From Acidiphilium sp. C61 (GTDB taxonomy: Bacteria; Pseudomonadota; Alphaproteobacteria; Acetobacterales; Acetobacteraceae), in the NCBI RefSeq assembly GCF_902712915.1, contig NZ_CACTIA010000005.1, positions 2,764,501 to 2,828,500 on the forward strand: DNA of 64,000 bases. Reading direction: 5' to 3'. This document shows positions 22,534 through 33,614 of this stretch, piece by piece. How positions within the stretch are numbered: the stretch's first letter is position 1; each line of letters begins with the position of its first letter. Under the pieces are notes generated by a model. It saw only the letters and a list, made by a program, of their open reading frames with translations, was not told the DNA's origin and did no database searches. A program made the translations under genes and the position numbers.

Positions 22534-22682
22534 ATTCCGTTTCTCCTGTCGTCCCGGCGACGCGGTCGGCATGGCCCTGCCGGCCCTGAATATCCCGCAA
22601 TCGCGTGCTCTGACGCTGGCGCGGGGTAGATGCAGGGCGCGCGCAAGTCAATCTTTCGTAATCCGCTGGCAGGCACGATTGT

Positions 22683-23270
22683 TCAGAAATGTCGCTGGAA
22701 CACCCGTATCACGTCGCCCGGTGCTACCAGCGCCGAAACCGGCGCGCGATAGTCATGCGGCACGCCGCCGGTCATCCGGATCACGCCGACCTGCGATTCC
22801 ACCGCCCGATAGGTGAAGCCGCCCGCGCGCGAGACCGCGGCAAGCACGGTCATGCCGGGCTCGAACGGATACTGGTCGGGCCGGTTCACCTCGCCCAGGA
22901 TCGAGAATGGCCGGTAGTGCCGCACCTCCACCGCGACGGCGGGATGGCGCAGGATGCCGCGCGCGACCAGCGTTTGCGCGATGGCGTGGCCCAGCATCGC
23001 CGTGCTCCGCCCTGCCGCGCGCACCGGCCCGGCAAGCGGCAGTTCGATCATGCCCGAGGCATCGACGTCATATGTCGCGGTGAGCTGCGGCTGGCCGAAC
23101 ACGATCACCCGCAGCCGGTCTCCCGGGCCAAGCCGGTAGACGTCGGCCGTCGTCGTCGGCAGTTCCGGCAGGCGCGTCCATGCCGCGCAGCCGGACAGGG
23201 CCGGGACGACGATCCCGCCCAGCGCGGTGGCAAGCAGGCGGCGGCGGGTGACGCGGCGAAATTCCGGCAT
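22683..23270 (-). CDS. Polysaccharide export lipoprotein (Wza/GumB-like)
   Basis: A 195-residue outer-membrane export component. The N-terminus is basic (RRVTRRRLLATALGGIV) and ends in the lipobox LSGC, so the mature protein is a lipoprotein. The PES domain follows (YRLGPGDRLRVIVFGQPQLTATYDVDASGMIELPLAGPV), then a SLBB-like segment (FSILGEVNRPDQYPFEPGMTVLAAVSRAGG). It is much shorter than E. coli Wza, like GumB-type proteins. The gene is divergent from the Wzc-like kinase across an AT-rich promoter gap. Confidence 0.9.
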   Translation of the reverse strand: MPEFRRVTRRRLLATALGGIVVPALSGCAAWTRLPELPTTTADVYRLGPGDRLRVIVFGQPQLTATYDVDASGMIELPLAGPVRAAGRSTAMLGHAIAQTLVARGILRHPAVAVEVRHYRPFSILGEVNRPDQYPFEPGMTVLAAVSRAGGFTYRAVESQVGVIRMTGGVPHDYRAPVSALVAPGDVIRVFQRHF

Positions 23271-23408
23271 GATATTCAACCTTGAAATGATTTGATATTC
23301 ATAATACAACTTTAAATAGATAATGCTGGATTGCCTGCGAGAATGCACAGGCGCGCGCTCGCTTTGCAACAATGGATGAGGCTTCCCGATGACAGGCCAG
23401 TCCCAGAG

Positions 23409-25580
23409 ATGAGCGCCGCGGCAGACCCGCAAGGCCGCGCCCGGCCGGCAAGAGCCCCGGATGATCCGCTCGACGCGCTGCGTGCCGTCCGCCGGCACTG
23501 GCGGCTGGCGGCCCTGGTCGCCCTGGGCCTGCCGCTGCTGTCGTTGATTGCGCTATGGCGCATGACGCCGGTCTATACTGCGACCGGCGTGCTGCTCTAC
23601 GACCCGATCGGTTTCAATCAGAAGCTGCTGCGGGACGTGGTCGAGACGGCGCCGGTGACCGACATGCTGATGGCAAGCCAGGTCGCCATCCTGAAAAGTC
23701 CGCAGGTGATGCGGCACGTCCTCCGCCGGATCGGCGCCGGCCCGCATCCGCCGCGCGCCCCGGAGCCGGGCTTTCCGTCCATGCTGCGGCGCTGGTTCGG
23801 CCCCGGCCTTGCGTCTTCCCGCCTTGCGTCCCGGCCGGTCGCCCCAGCCGCCCTCGACGATGACCTGGCCGCCCGGTTCCGCATCGAAATCCCTGCAAGT
23901 TCGCAACTGATCGACGTCTCCTACACCGGCCACGACCCGCGCCGCGCTGCCCGGGCGGTGAACGCCGCCATGGCCGCCTATCTCGACCGCGAGCGGAGTG
24001 ACCGGCTGCAAGTGCTGCACCGGGCGCGGCTCTGGTTGCGGCGGCGGGCGCGGGCGACTTCATCCCGCCTCGAATCGCTCGATGTCGCGATCGCGCTGGA
24101 GCGCGCGCACAGCGGCACCGAGCGCGGGGCCGGCACGGCGTCGCTGACCCATGAGCAGGCGGGACAGCTCACCGCCAGCCTCGCCGCCGCCCAGGCCGAT
24201 CTCGCGGCGGCGCGGGCCCGGCTCGTGGCATTGCAGGGGAGCAGCGAGGCCGCCACCGCCGCCGAAGTGGCGCCGGAGATCGGGCCGATGCGCGCGCGTG
24301 CTGCCGATCTCGCGGCAAGGCTGCGCGCGCTCGCCAGCACCGAGGGGCCGAACAATCCCGAATATCGCGCCGCCGCCCGGGCGCTCGCGGCGCTGCGCGG
24401 ACAGATCGGGGCGGAAATCGGGCGGTTCGTGGCCGCGGACCGGATGCGCGCCGCCGCCGATGCGGCGCGCGTCGCCAGTCTCCAATCTGCCATTGCCCGC
24501 GTGCGCGGCAAGGCGGCGGCGCAGGCGGTGGTGGCAGCACCCCTCGCGCGCCTCGAAGAGCAGCGCGAGGCCGAGAGCAGCTTGCTGCGCGCGGAGACCG
24601 AGCAGATCGGCGCGCTCGAAAGCCGCAGGGCCCTGACGCGGCCGAGCGCGCGGATCATCACCCCCGCCATGCCGCCGCTGCACGCGAGCGGCCCGCGCGG
24701 CGTGGCCATCCTGTCCGGCGCGGTCCTGCTCGGCCTCTGCCTCGGCCTGCTGGCGGCGCTGGCGGCGGATTCGCTGAACGGCAGTTTCCGATCCGGCGGG
24801 CAGGTGCGCGAGGCGCTGGGCCTGCCCTGCATGGCGCTGGTGCCCGAGATCGCGCGGCGGACGCGGCGCGGCCTCGCGGTGCCCGACTATGCCCGCCGGT
24901 ATCCGTTTTCCGCCTTCGCCGAACAGATCCGGGCCCTGCGCACCGGCCTCTGGCTGGCGCAAGGCGCGCCGCGCAGCCTCGCGATCACGGCGGCGCGGCC
25001 GGGCGAGGGCAAGACGACGCTTTCCGTCAGCCTCGCCCTCTCGATGGCGGCCAGCGGGGCGCGCATCCTGCTGATCGACTGCGATATCCGCCAGCCGAGC
25101 CTCGACATGGTCTTTGGCCTTGGCGGCCTTCCCGGCCTGACCGACCATCTCGCCGGGCGCGTTGCGCTGGAGGCGGCGATCCACCGCCCCGCCATCGAGG
25201 ATGACGACGCCGTTCCCGACGTCATGCCGGCCGGGGCGGTGCCGCGCGAGGCGCTGGCCTTGTTCATGTCCGACCGGCTCGGTCTTCTGATGGACGAACT
25301 TCACCGGCGCTACGACCTCGTGATCCTCGACCTCCCGCCGGTCTTCGCCCTGGCCGAGGCGCAGGTGCTCGCCCGCGCCGCCGCGGCCGTGCTGCTGTGC
25401 ATCCGCTGGGGGCAGACCCCCCGGCGGACCGTGACGGCGGCGATGGCGCTGCTGGCACAGCCGGGGCTGCGTATCCAGGGCGCGGTGCTCACCCGGGTCG
25501 ACGGCGCGCGCCACGCCCGCTCCGGATTTCCCGATGCCGAGCTCTATCATCCGCGCTATGGCGGCTATTTCCGCTCCTGA
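23409..25580 (+). CDS. Wzc-like polysaccharide co-polymerase with tyrosine-kinase domain
   Basis: A 723-residue inner-membrane protein controlling exopolysaccharide chain length and export. The Wzz domain opens with a helix (LAALVALGLPLLSLIAL); a long alanine/arginine coiled coil spans about 200-420; a second helix is GVAILSGAVLLGLCLGLLAALAA. The cytoplasmic BY-kinase has Walker A AARPGEGKTTLSVSLAL, Walker A' RILLIDCDIRQPS and Walker B YDLVILDLPPV. The tail LYHPRYGGYFRS contains three tyrosines, matching the autophosphorylated Tyr cluster. Starts at TTG 23331, ATG 23343 and ATG 23376 are also possible; none has a strong ribosome site. Confidence 0.9.
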   Translation: MSAAADPQGRARPARAPDDPLDALRAVRRHWRLAALVALGLPLLSLIALWRMTPVYTATGVLLYDPIGFNQKLLRDVVETAPVTDMLMASQVAILKSPQVMRHVLRRIGAGPHPPRAPEPGFPSMLRRWFGPGLASSRLASRPVAPAALDDDLAARFRIEIPASSQLIDVSYTGHDPRRAARAVNAAMAAYLDRERSDRLQVLHRARLWLRRRARATSSRLESLDVAIALERAHSGTERGAGTASLTHEQAGQLTASLAAAQADLAAARARLVALQGSSEAATAAEVAPEIGPMRARAADLAARLRALASTEGPNNPEYRAAARALAALRGQIGAEIGRFVAADRMRAAADAARVASLQSAIARVRGKAAAQAVVAAPLARLEEQREAESSLLRAETEQIGALESRRALTRPSARIITPAMPPLHASGPRGVAILSGAVLLGLCLGLLAALAADSLNGSFRSGGQVREALGLPCMALVPEIARRTRRGLAVPDYARRYPFSAFAEQIRALRTGLWLAQGAPRSLAITAARPGEGKTTLSVSLALSMAASGARILLIDCDIRQPSLDMVFGLGGLPGLTDHLAGRVALEAAIHRPAIEDDDAVPDVMPAGAVPREALALFMSDRLGLLMDELHRRYDLVILDLPPVFALAEAQVLARAAAAVLLCIRWGQTPRRTVTAAMALLAQPGLRIQGAVLTRVDGARHARSGFPDAELYHPRYGGYFRS

Positions 25581-26955
25581 CGCCCAAGGCCGGACGCGCA
25601 CCGCCCGGCGGGCGGACCTCCTGCTGTGCGGGGGCGGGGCGCTCATGCTGCTCTGGCCGGCGCTGGAAAACGGATATCCGCTGATCTTCTCGGATACCGG
25701 AACCTATATCTCGCAGGTTCTCGAGCTGCATCTCGGCTGGGATCGGCCGCCATTCTACAGCCTGCTGGTGATCGTCGCCGGGCTGGGGCGGTCGCTCTGG
25801 CCGGTGATCATCGTGCAGGCGCTGGCCGCCGCCTGGCTGGTCCGCGCCATCCATCGCCAGCTCGCGCCCGCCGCCGGCGCGCTCGAAACCGGCGTGCTGC
25901 TCGCGGGCCTTGCCGCCGGAACCTCGCTGTCCTGGACCGCGTCGCAAGTGATGCCGGACATCTTCACGCCGCTGATGGTGCTCGCCTTCGCCGGCCTCGT
26001 GCTCGATCCCGCCGCGAAGACCGCGGGTGCCGGCCACGCGCTGGCGATCGGCGCCGCGATCGTCGTGCATCTGAGCAACATGCCGATCTATGCCGGGCTC
26101 TGCCTTGCGGTCCTGCCGCTGCGCTGTCTGCGCCACCGGGTCCGCTGGCGGGTGCTGCTGCTGCCGTTCCTGCTCGGCGTTGCATGCCTGACGGCGGTCA
26201 ACACGCTGGCGCGCGGCAGCCCCTCGCCCTCGCCCTATGGCGCGACCTTCCTCCTCGCCCGGCTGATCGAGAACGGGCCGGCGCGCGCGACGCTTGCGGC
26301 CGATTGTCCGCGCGCGGGCTGGGCGCTCTGCGCCTATCGCGACGACATGCCGCGCACCGCCGATGCGTTTCTCTGGCGGGCCGACAGTCCGCTCTACCGC
26401 GCCGGCGGTCCGCGCCGTCTTGTCGCGCAGACGGATGCGATCGTCGACCGGACGCTCGCCTCGCATCCGCGCGCCGTGCTGCGCGCGGCGGGGCGGGATT
26501 TTGCCCTGCAACTCGTCACCTTCGCGCCGGGCAGCGGCCTGCGCCCCTGGTATGCGACCGCCTGGCAAACGATCCGGCGCGACCTGCCGCGCCCGGCCTA
26601 TGAAAGCTATGTCGCCAGCCGCCAGGCGCGCGGGCGAATGGTCGTCCCGCCTTTCCTTGCCGCGCTCATGCGCCTGCTCGCCGCTGGCGGCATGGCGGCG
26701 ACCGCGCTGTTCGCGCTGTTCACGCTCTTCGCCGTTTCACGCCGCGACATCGGCGAGGCGGCGCGATCGCTGGGTTTGCTCTGCTGGATCGTCCTGCTCG
26801 CGCTGGCGGGCAACGCGGCGGTGACGGGCGCGCTCTCCGGCCCCCATGCCCGCTACCAGAGCCGGGTTGTCTGGCTTGCGGTGCTCTCCGGCTGGCTGGT
26901 GCTGCGGCAGGTTCAGGCCGGGTGCCGGTCCCGCCCGACCAGCAGCACGAAATAG
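25558..26955 (+). CDS. Polytopic membrane protein of the polysaccharide locus, GT-C-like
   Basis: A 465-residue protein with about nine to eleven hydrophobic segments. The first periplasmic loop, NGYPLIFSDTGTYISQVLELHLGWDRPPFYSLL, has an early acidic residue and a D..PPFYS pattern resembling GT-C glycosyltransferases (PMT/ArnT fold), so it may be a lipid-linked sugar transferase or polymerase; this is inference. The start at 25558 overlaps the end of the kinase gene by 23 bp, so they are co-transcribed. Its end overlaps a small convergent ORF by 43 bp. Confidence 0.72.
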   Translation: MAAISAPDAQGRTRTARRADLLLCGGGALMLLWPALENGYPLIFSDTGTYISQVLELHLGWDRPPFYSLLVIVAGLGRSLWPVIIVQALAAAWLVRAIHRQLAPAAGALETGVLLAGLAAGTSLSWTASQVMPDIFTPLMVLAFAGLVLDPAAKTAGAGHALAIGAAIVVHLSNMPIYAGLCLAVLPLRCLRHRVRWRVLLLPFLLGVACLTAVNTLARGSPSPSPYGATFLLARLIENGPARATLAADCPRAGWALCAYRDDMPRTADAFLWRADSPLYRAGGPRRLVAQTDAIVDRTLASHPRAVLRAAGRDFALQLVTFAPGSGLRPWYATAWQTIRRDLPRPAYESYVASRQARGRMVVPPFLAALMRLLAAGGMAATALFALFTLFAVSRRDIGEAARSLGLLCWIVLLALAGNAAVTGALSGPHARYQSRVVWLAVLSGWLVLRQVQAGCRSRPTSSTK

Positions 26956-27134
26956 AGTCTCAGCCGGCCGAAGCCGAGCCGGCGCCGCCAGTCGATCATG
27001 TGGGTCGGGCGATGGCGCATCCCGAAATGCAGCTCGATCGCGCGGAGCTGGGCGTCGGAAAAACTGACCGCGAGCTCACGCGGCAGCGCGTCGAGAAACC
27101 GGCCGAGCGGGGCCGAATGGTCTGGCGCGGCCAT
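26913..27134 (-). CDS. Small conserved protein in polysaccharide locus (73 aa)
   Basis: Not assigned a function. The 73-residue product contains LPRELAVSFSDAQLRAIELHFGMRH and HMIDWRRRLGFGRLRLYFVLLVGRD, a pattern I associate with short proteins near exopolysaccharide genes (membrane-peripheral hydrophobic RLYFVLLVGR). It begins 7 bp after the acyltransferase stop on the same strand, which supports it being real; its 3' end overlaps the convergent membrane-protein gene by 43 bp. Confidence 0.55.
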   Translation of the reverse strand: MAAPDHSAPLGRFLDALPRELAVSFSDAQLRAIELHFGMRHRPTHMIDWRRRLGFGRLRLYFVLLVGRDRHPA

Positions 27135-27141
27135 GGCCGCA

Positions 27142-28137
27142 TCACTCGGTCATCCGGTCGAGCACGGGTATGGCGCGCAGAACCCTTTGCTTGAGCAGGA
27201 TCGGGCCGATCAGCCCGGCGCTCATCAGCGTTGCGGCGAACGGGAGGAATCGCGCGCCGTTCCAGCCCGTGACCAGCAGCAGGAGCCCCTTGGCGAGGCC
27301 GATGAAAATGGTGTTGAAAAGATAAATCATCAGGGAATTCCGCCCGATCGTTTCGACAATGCGGACGGATGATAGGCATGGAATCCTTACCAGCGCATGA
27401 AGCGCCGGGATGGCCGCAAGCCCGAGCCCGAGCAGCCGCAGGTTGAACGGCAGCGCGCCGCCATCGGCCGCGATGGCCGTGCAGCCGGCCGCGAACACCG
27501 CGAGCAGCGACCAGCGCCAGCGGTCGATCCATCCCGTCCAGCGATCGCCCAGCGCTCCGGCGGCAAGGCCCGCGCCGAAGAAAATCGCATAGCGCCCGGC
27601 CTCGGCCAGATAGAGATGCCAGGGCAGGGGGGCGAGCTGGACCGCCGCGAACACCCCGATCACCGGCCAGAGGCGGCGGCCGCAGGCGGCGAACAGCGGC
27701 GGCGTCGCCACGCTGAGCAGGAACAGCGTTGCCAGATACCAGAGCGAATAGGCCGGGCTTGCCAGCGGTCGCCACAGCACGTCGGCAAGCCCGGCGACCA
27801 GGCCGCCCGGCATGTTGTCGACATGGATGAAGCGCGCGGCGGCGAGCTTTCCCGCGGTGATGACGAACGCCATGACGCCGAAGGGGATCAGCAGGCGCCG
27901 CACCCGCGCGCCGAACAGCGCCGGCCAGCGCGCGGGCGGCGCCGTCGCGTGGCCCGCCAGCCAGGCGACCAGCCCGCTCAGGTAGAAGAAGAACGGCATG
28001 TGAAAGCCATAGATCGCGCGACGCAGCGCCGGGTACCACACCACATGCGACGGCTCCTGCCGCGCCACGATGTGGCCAAAGACAACGAGAACGATCGCCA
28101 GCCCCTTGGCGCGGTCGATATCCGCCCGCCGGCTCAC
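27142..28137 (-). CDS. Acyltransferase family 3 membrane protein
   Basis: A 331-residue integral-membrane O-acyltransferase (Acyl_transf_3/OafA/NodX type), likely adding acetyl or succinyl groups to the exopolysaccharide. It starts VSRRADIDRAKGLAIVLVVFGHIV, with the conserved His in FGH, then GFHMPFFFYLSGLVAW (second conserved segment) and eight to ten membrane helices ending in ETIGRNSLMIYLFNTIFIGLAKG. The GTG start overlaps the stop of the upstream glycosyltransferase (GTGA). The open frame upstream of the GTG is a shadow of that gene. Confidence 0.88.
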   Translation of the reverse strand: MSRRADIDRAKGLAIVLVVFGHIVARQEPSHVVWYPALRRAIYGFHMPFFFYLSGLVAWLAGHATAPPARWPALFGARVRRLLIPFGVMAFVITAGKLAAARFIHVDNMPGGLVAGLADVLWRPLASPAYSLWYLATLFLLSVATPPLFAACGRRLWPVIGVFAAVQLAPLPWHLYLAEAGRYAIFFGAGLAAGALGDRWTGWIDRWRWSLLAVFAAGCTAIAADGGALPFNLRLLGLGLAAIPALHALVRIPCLSSVRIVETIGRNSLMIYLFNTIFIGLAKGLLLLVTGWNGARFLPFAATLMSAGLIGPILLKQRVLRAIPVLDRMTE

Positions 28138-29084
28138 GGCAGGGCGGTGTCGATGGCGCGGCCCTCGCCCAGCGTGCCCCGCAGGAAGCCCCGCGCATAG
28201 GCAGCCTTGCACCGCAGGCCGATCTGGGCGGTGCTTCCTGCCGGCAACAGCCCGAGTGGGGCGAGCAGCAGCGCGTGCAGCAGGAAGCGCGCCGCCCGGT
28301 GAAGCCGCTTCTCGCCCAGGGCGCCGAGCATCACCGCCTCTGACACGCCCGACCAGTATTGCCGGCCGACCAGCCAGACCGGGTTGAGCCGGGCGCGGTC
28401 GATCTCGTGATACACGACGAGATCGGGGGTGAAGCGCACGCTCAGCCCGCTCTGCCGCAGCCGGCGCAGCACGTAGGTCTCCTCGTTCGAGATCATCAGC
28501 CGGCCGCGCCGGCCGAGGCAGGTGGGAAATCCGCCGAGGCGGGTGAGAACCTCGCGCCGGAAGGCGATGTTGGCGCCGTAGGGGTCGAGCCCCGCGGTAC
28601 TCTCGTCCGTGCAAGGCGGGTCGATGATGGTCAGCACGGCGCGCAGCGCCGGCGGCCACCAGCCCGGCAGTTGCGCCTGCCATTGCGGCAGGATCAGCCC
28701 GCCGGTCGCCGCGAGATCGGGATCGGCGGCGATCGTGCGCAGCAACACCGCACACCAGTCCGGCCAGGGCGTCGCATCGTCGTCGAGATAGGCGATCCAG
28801 TCGCCGCGCGCGGAGGCGAGGGCGGCGTTGCGCGCCTCGCTCAGCCCGGGTGTTGGCAGCCGCAGGTGCCGCGCGCCGTGCTGTGTCGCTGCCGCGCGGA
28901 TCGTCTCGGCCTGGTCCGGCGCCGAACCGGAATCGATCACGATTGCCTCAACTGTCTCCGGCAGTGGGGCCAGGGCGGCGAGGCAGCGTTCGGTCTGGCG
29001 ACCACGATTATGGCTGCAAATCGCGATGCTGAGGCGGGCGGGACCGGCGGCTTCGTGGCGCATGGGTTCGTTTTTCCGCGACAT
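28134..29084 (-). CDS. Family 2 glycosyltransferase
   Basis: A 316-residue GT-A glycosyltransferase: LSIAICSHNRGRQTERCLAAL at the N-terminus, the nucleotide-binding VIDSGSAPD, DWIAYLDDDATPWPDW with the metal-binding DDD, and an acceptor-region LMISNEETYVLRRLRQSG (ExxxY...). A hydrophobic C-terminal segment (LLHALLLAPLGLLPAG) may associate with the membrane. It heads a minus-strand trio with the acyltransferase and small protein, divergent from the outer-membrane barrel gene over a 56-bp AT-rich gap. Confidence 0.9.
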   Translation of the reverse strand: MSRKNEPMRHEAAGPARLSIAICSHNRGRQTERCLAALAPLPETVEAIVIDSGSAPDQAETIRAAATQHGARHLRLPTPGLSEARNAALASARGDWIAYLDDDATPWPDWCAVLLRTIAADPDLAATGGLILPQWQAQLPGWWPPALRAVLTIIDPPCTDESTAGLDPYGANIAFRREVLTRLGGFPTCLGRRGRLMISNEETYVLRRLRQSGLSVRFTPDLVVYHEIDRARLNPVWLVGRQYWSGVSEAVMLGALGEKRLHRAARFLLHALLLAPLGLLPAGSTAQIGLRCKAAYARGFLRGTLGEGRAIDTALP

Positions 29085-29140
29085 GCAATTAAAGGTTGTG
29101 TATATCTGAACCTAATTGACCAGTAATTGCAATTTAATTG

Positions 29141-30394
29141 ATGCGATATCGGCATTTCTCCTGCCTCGCGGCCGCAGCATTGCTCGCCTCTCTGCCCGCC
29201 CGGGCGGCGCACGCGGGCGGGCTCGGCAGCCTGTTGCCAATGTCGGTGCCGGGCTTCGGCACGGCGCCGGGCGTCTCGGCCCGGTCCCGGCTCTACCGTG
29301 GCGATCTGCCGGTGCCGGTTGCCCCGCTCGCGGCGGCGGGGCTGGAAATTTTTCCCCGCCTCACGACCGCCGCGGGGCTGGACACGGCGCCCGCTTCCGG
29401 CGCGCCCGCCACCGCAACCGCCAGCCTGCGGCCGGAAATCCGGCTGCTCGACCAGGATCTCGGGCTTGCCGGTTTCGCCGCCGTCACCCTCGACCGCTAT
29501 GCCCGCGATCCCGCTGCCAATGCCAACCGGCTGACCACGGCGCTCGGCCTCGCGCTGCCCTTCGGCCCCGACCGGCTGACGCTCGGCGTCGCCCATGTCG
29601 ATGCGGCGGAGACGGCGCTCGGCCTCGCCGCGGATGGCGGTGCCGCGCCGCTCGATGTCACCACCGATTCCGCCCGGGCCGGGCTCAGGCTCGGCCTCGG
29701 CGCGCTCGACGCCGCCGGAAGCATCGCGTTCGATGGCGAACGGGTGAGCGGCACCGCCGCCGCGGCGACCGGGTTTCGCAGCCGCCAGGGGCTGCGCGCG
29801 GAACTGCGGCTGGAAAATGCGGCACCGGCGCCGCTGCGCGCGCTGCTGATGCTGCGCGCCGGCACCGTACGCTATCCCGGCAGCGTCCCCGGCGGCATCG
29901 TTGCCGACAGTTCCAGCCTCGATGCGCTGGCCGGGATCGTGACGGACCCGCGGGCGATCTGGCGCCTGCGCGTCATCGCCGGCGCCGAGCGGACGCGATA
30001 CGGGGCTGGCGGGCCGGCCTCCGGCATCGCCGCGATCGGCGATGTCGCGGTGGAATGGACGCCGGATGACCTCATCGCCGTCGCTCTCGATCTCTCGCGC
30101 CGCGCCGGCCAGGATGCGGGCTTCGGCAGCCCCGGCAGCATGCTGACCACGGAGCGTCTCGGCCTTGCCGGGTCCTATTCGCGCTCCCTGCTGCTCACGC
30201 TCGACGTCGCCGCACGCCAGGGCCGGATCGCCGGCCATGCCGCCGCCGAGATCGACCTTGCCGCCGGCGCGCGATGGCGGCTTTCGCGCGCCCTGTCGCT
30301 CCGCCCGTCGTTTCGCCTCGCCGGCCGTCACAACCTGCCCGGTGCCGCGTCGCGCCAGCTGTCGCTGACGCTGTCCCTGGTCTGGACGCCGTGA
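29141..30394 (+). CDS. Outer-membrane beta-barrel protein of the polysaccharide locus
   Basis: A 417-residue protein with signal peptide (FSCLAAAALLASLPARAAHA) followed by alternating beta strands with periodic aromatic and polar residues (for example ALRPSF and RQLSLTLSLVWTP at the C-terminus). It resembles the large beta-barrel proteins coded with bacterial exopolysaccharide genes (OMP_b-brl_2 type); which sugar it serves is unknown. ATG 29141 is chosen over a TTG at 29138. Its stop overlaps the GTG of the WecG-like gene (GTGA). Confidence 0.78.
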   Translation: MRYRHFSCLAAAALLASLPARAAHAGGLGSLLPMSVPGFGTAPGVSARSRLYRGDLPVPVAPLAAAGLEIFPRLTTAAGLDTAPASGAPATATASLRPEIRLLDQDLGLAGFAAVTLDRYARDPAANANRLTTALGLALPFGPDRLTLGVAHVDAAETALGLAADGGAAPLDVTTDSARAGLRLGLGALDAAGSIAFDGERVSGTAAAATGFRSRQGLRAELRLENAAPAPLRALLMLRAGTVRYPGSVPGGIVADSSSLDALAGIVTDPRAIWRLRVIAGAERTRYGAGGPASGIAAIGDVAVEWTPDDLIAVALDLSRRAGQDAGFGSPGSMLTTERLGLAGSYSRSLLLTLDVAARQGRIAGHAAAEIDLAAGARWRLSRALSLRPSFRLAGRHNLPGAASRQLSLTLSLVWTP

Positions 30395-31210
30395 GCGGCG
30401 CGCCCTTCGCCCCGTTCGGCCTGCGGTTCGATGCCCCCGGTCCGGACGCCGCGCGCGATCTCGTGCTGGGCTGGGACCGGCAGCGACCCTTCGGCTATGT
30501 CGTGACCCCGAACGTCGATCATCTCGGCCGGCTGCGGCGGCAGCAGGCATTGCGCGCCGCCTATGACGAGGCCGCGCTCTGCCTGCTGGATTCGCGCGTG
30601 GTTGCCGGTCTCGCCCGCTTGTGCGGGGTGGCCCCGCCGCCGGTGGTCACCGGGGCGGACTTGCTTGCGGCCATCATGCCGGCGCTCGCCGCGCGCGGCG
30701 CGCGCGTGGCCGTGGCAGGGCTTGATGCGGCGGCGATGGGCGCCTTCGCGGCGCGCTGTCCGGGCATCGATTTCACCCATCACGAACCGCCGCGCGGCTT
30801 CGAGCACGACGCCGCCGCCCTCGGCGCGGTGGTGGCGTTCATCGAGCGCGCGCGGGCGGATTGCACGATCCTCGCCGTCGGCTCGCCGCGGCAGGAGGTG
30901 CTGGCGCGGGCGGTGCGCCGGCGCGGCCGCGCCGTCGGCATCGGGTTATGCGTCGGCGCCGCGCCGCTTTTTCTCGCCGGGGTGCTGCGCCGCGCGCCGG
31001 CGCCGCTGCGTGCGGCGGGGCTGGAATGGGCGTGGCGGCTGCTGTGCGAGCCGGCGCGTCTCGCACGACGATATCTGATCGACGGGCCGCCGGTCCTGCT
31101 CGCACTCGCGCGCGAGTTCCGCCGCCCCGCCTTGCCGCGGCCCGGCAGTTGCGCGATAGACGAACGCATAATCAACGGGATGGAGGCGCAATGTTCAGGC
31201 AGGCTGTCGC

Positions 31211-32818
<1,608 letters not shown>

Positions 32819-32822
32819 TGCG

Positions 32823-33611
32823 ATGAGTGATCCGGTTGAGCTTGCCGTCGGCGCCGACGGCACCGCGACGATTTCGATGAACCGCCCGCAGCTTCACAAC
32901 GCGTTCGACGAGGTGATGATCGCCGCGCTGACCCACACCTGCCAACGGGTGGGCGCGGATCCGCACGTCCGCCGCGTCGTGCTGGAGGGGCGGGGGAAAA
33001 GCTTTTCCGCCGGTGCCGATCTCAACTGGATGCGCCGCAGCGCCGCCTACACCCCCGACCAGAACCGGGCGGACGCGATGGGGCTGGGCCGGCTGATGCG
33101 GACGCTGAACGACCTGCCGAAGCCGGTGATCGGGCTGGTGCAGGGCGCGGCCTTCGGCGGCGGTGCCGGGCTTGCGGCATGCTGCGACATCGTGATCGCC
33201 GCCGAGGATGCGAAATTCTGCTTCTCCGAGGTCCGGCTCGGCCTGATCCCGGCGGTCATCAGCCCCTATGTCATCGCCGCGATCGGGCCGCACCAGGCGC
33301 GGCGCTATTTCTGCTCCGCCGAGGTGATCCCGGCACTGGAGGCGATGCGGATCGGGCTGGCGCATATCGTGGCGCCGCGCGACGGGCTGGCGGCGGCGCG
33401 GGACGCGATGATCGCGACCCTCGCCCAGGGCGGGCCCGAGGCGCAGGCCGATGCGAAGGCGCTCGTGGCCGATGTCGCCCATCGCGTCATCGACGATTCG
33501 CTGGTGGCGATGACGGCGCGCCGCATCGCCGACCGCCGCGCGACCGCCGAGGCACGGGAAGGCCTGACCGCCTTTCTCGAAAAACGGCCGCCCGCCTGGC
33601 GGGAGGGCTGA
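32823..33611 (+). CDS. liuC: Enoyl-CoA hydratase, probably methylglutaconyl-CoA hydratase
   Basis: A 262-residue crotonase-fold enzyme: MNRPQLHNAFDEVMIAAL, GRGKSFSAGADLNWMRR (oxyanion-hole loop), AAFGGGAGLAACCDIVIA and FCFSEVRLGLIPAVISPYVI (catalytic Glu region). Position between liuB and liuD points to hydration of 3-methylglutaconyl-CoA to HMG-CoA. ATG at 32823 lies 4 bp after the liuB stop; the long upstream extension of the frame is not used. Confidence 0.9.
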   Translation: MSDPVELAVGADGTATISMNRPQLHNAFDEVMIAALTHTCQRVGADPHVRRVVLEGRGKSFSAGADLNWMRRSAAYTPDQNRADAMGLGRLMRTLNDLPKPVIGLVQGAAFGGGAGLAACCDIVIAAEDAKFCFSEVRLGLIPAVISPYVIAAIGPHQARRYFCSAEVIPALEAMRIGLAHIVAPRDGLAAARDAMIATLAQGGPEAQADAKALVADVAHRVIDDSLVAMTARRIADRRATAEAREGLTAFLEKRPPAWREG

Positions 33612-33614
33612 GCC

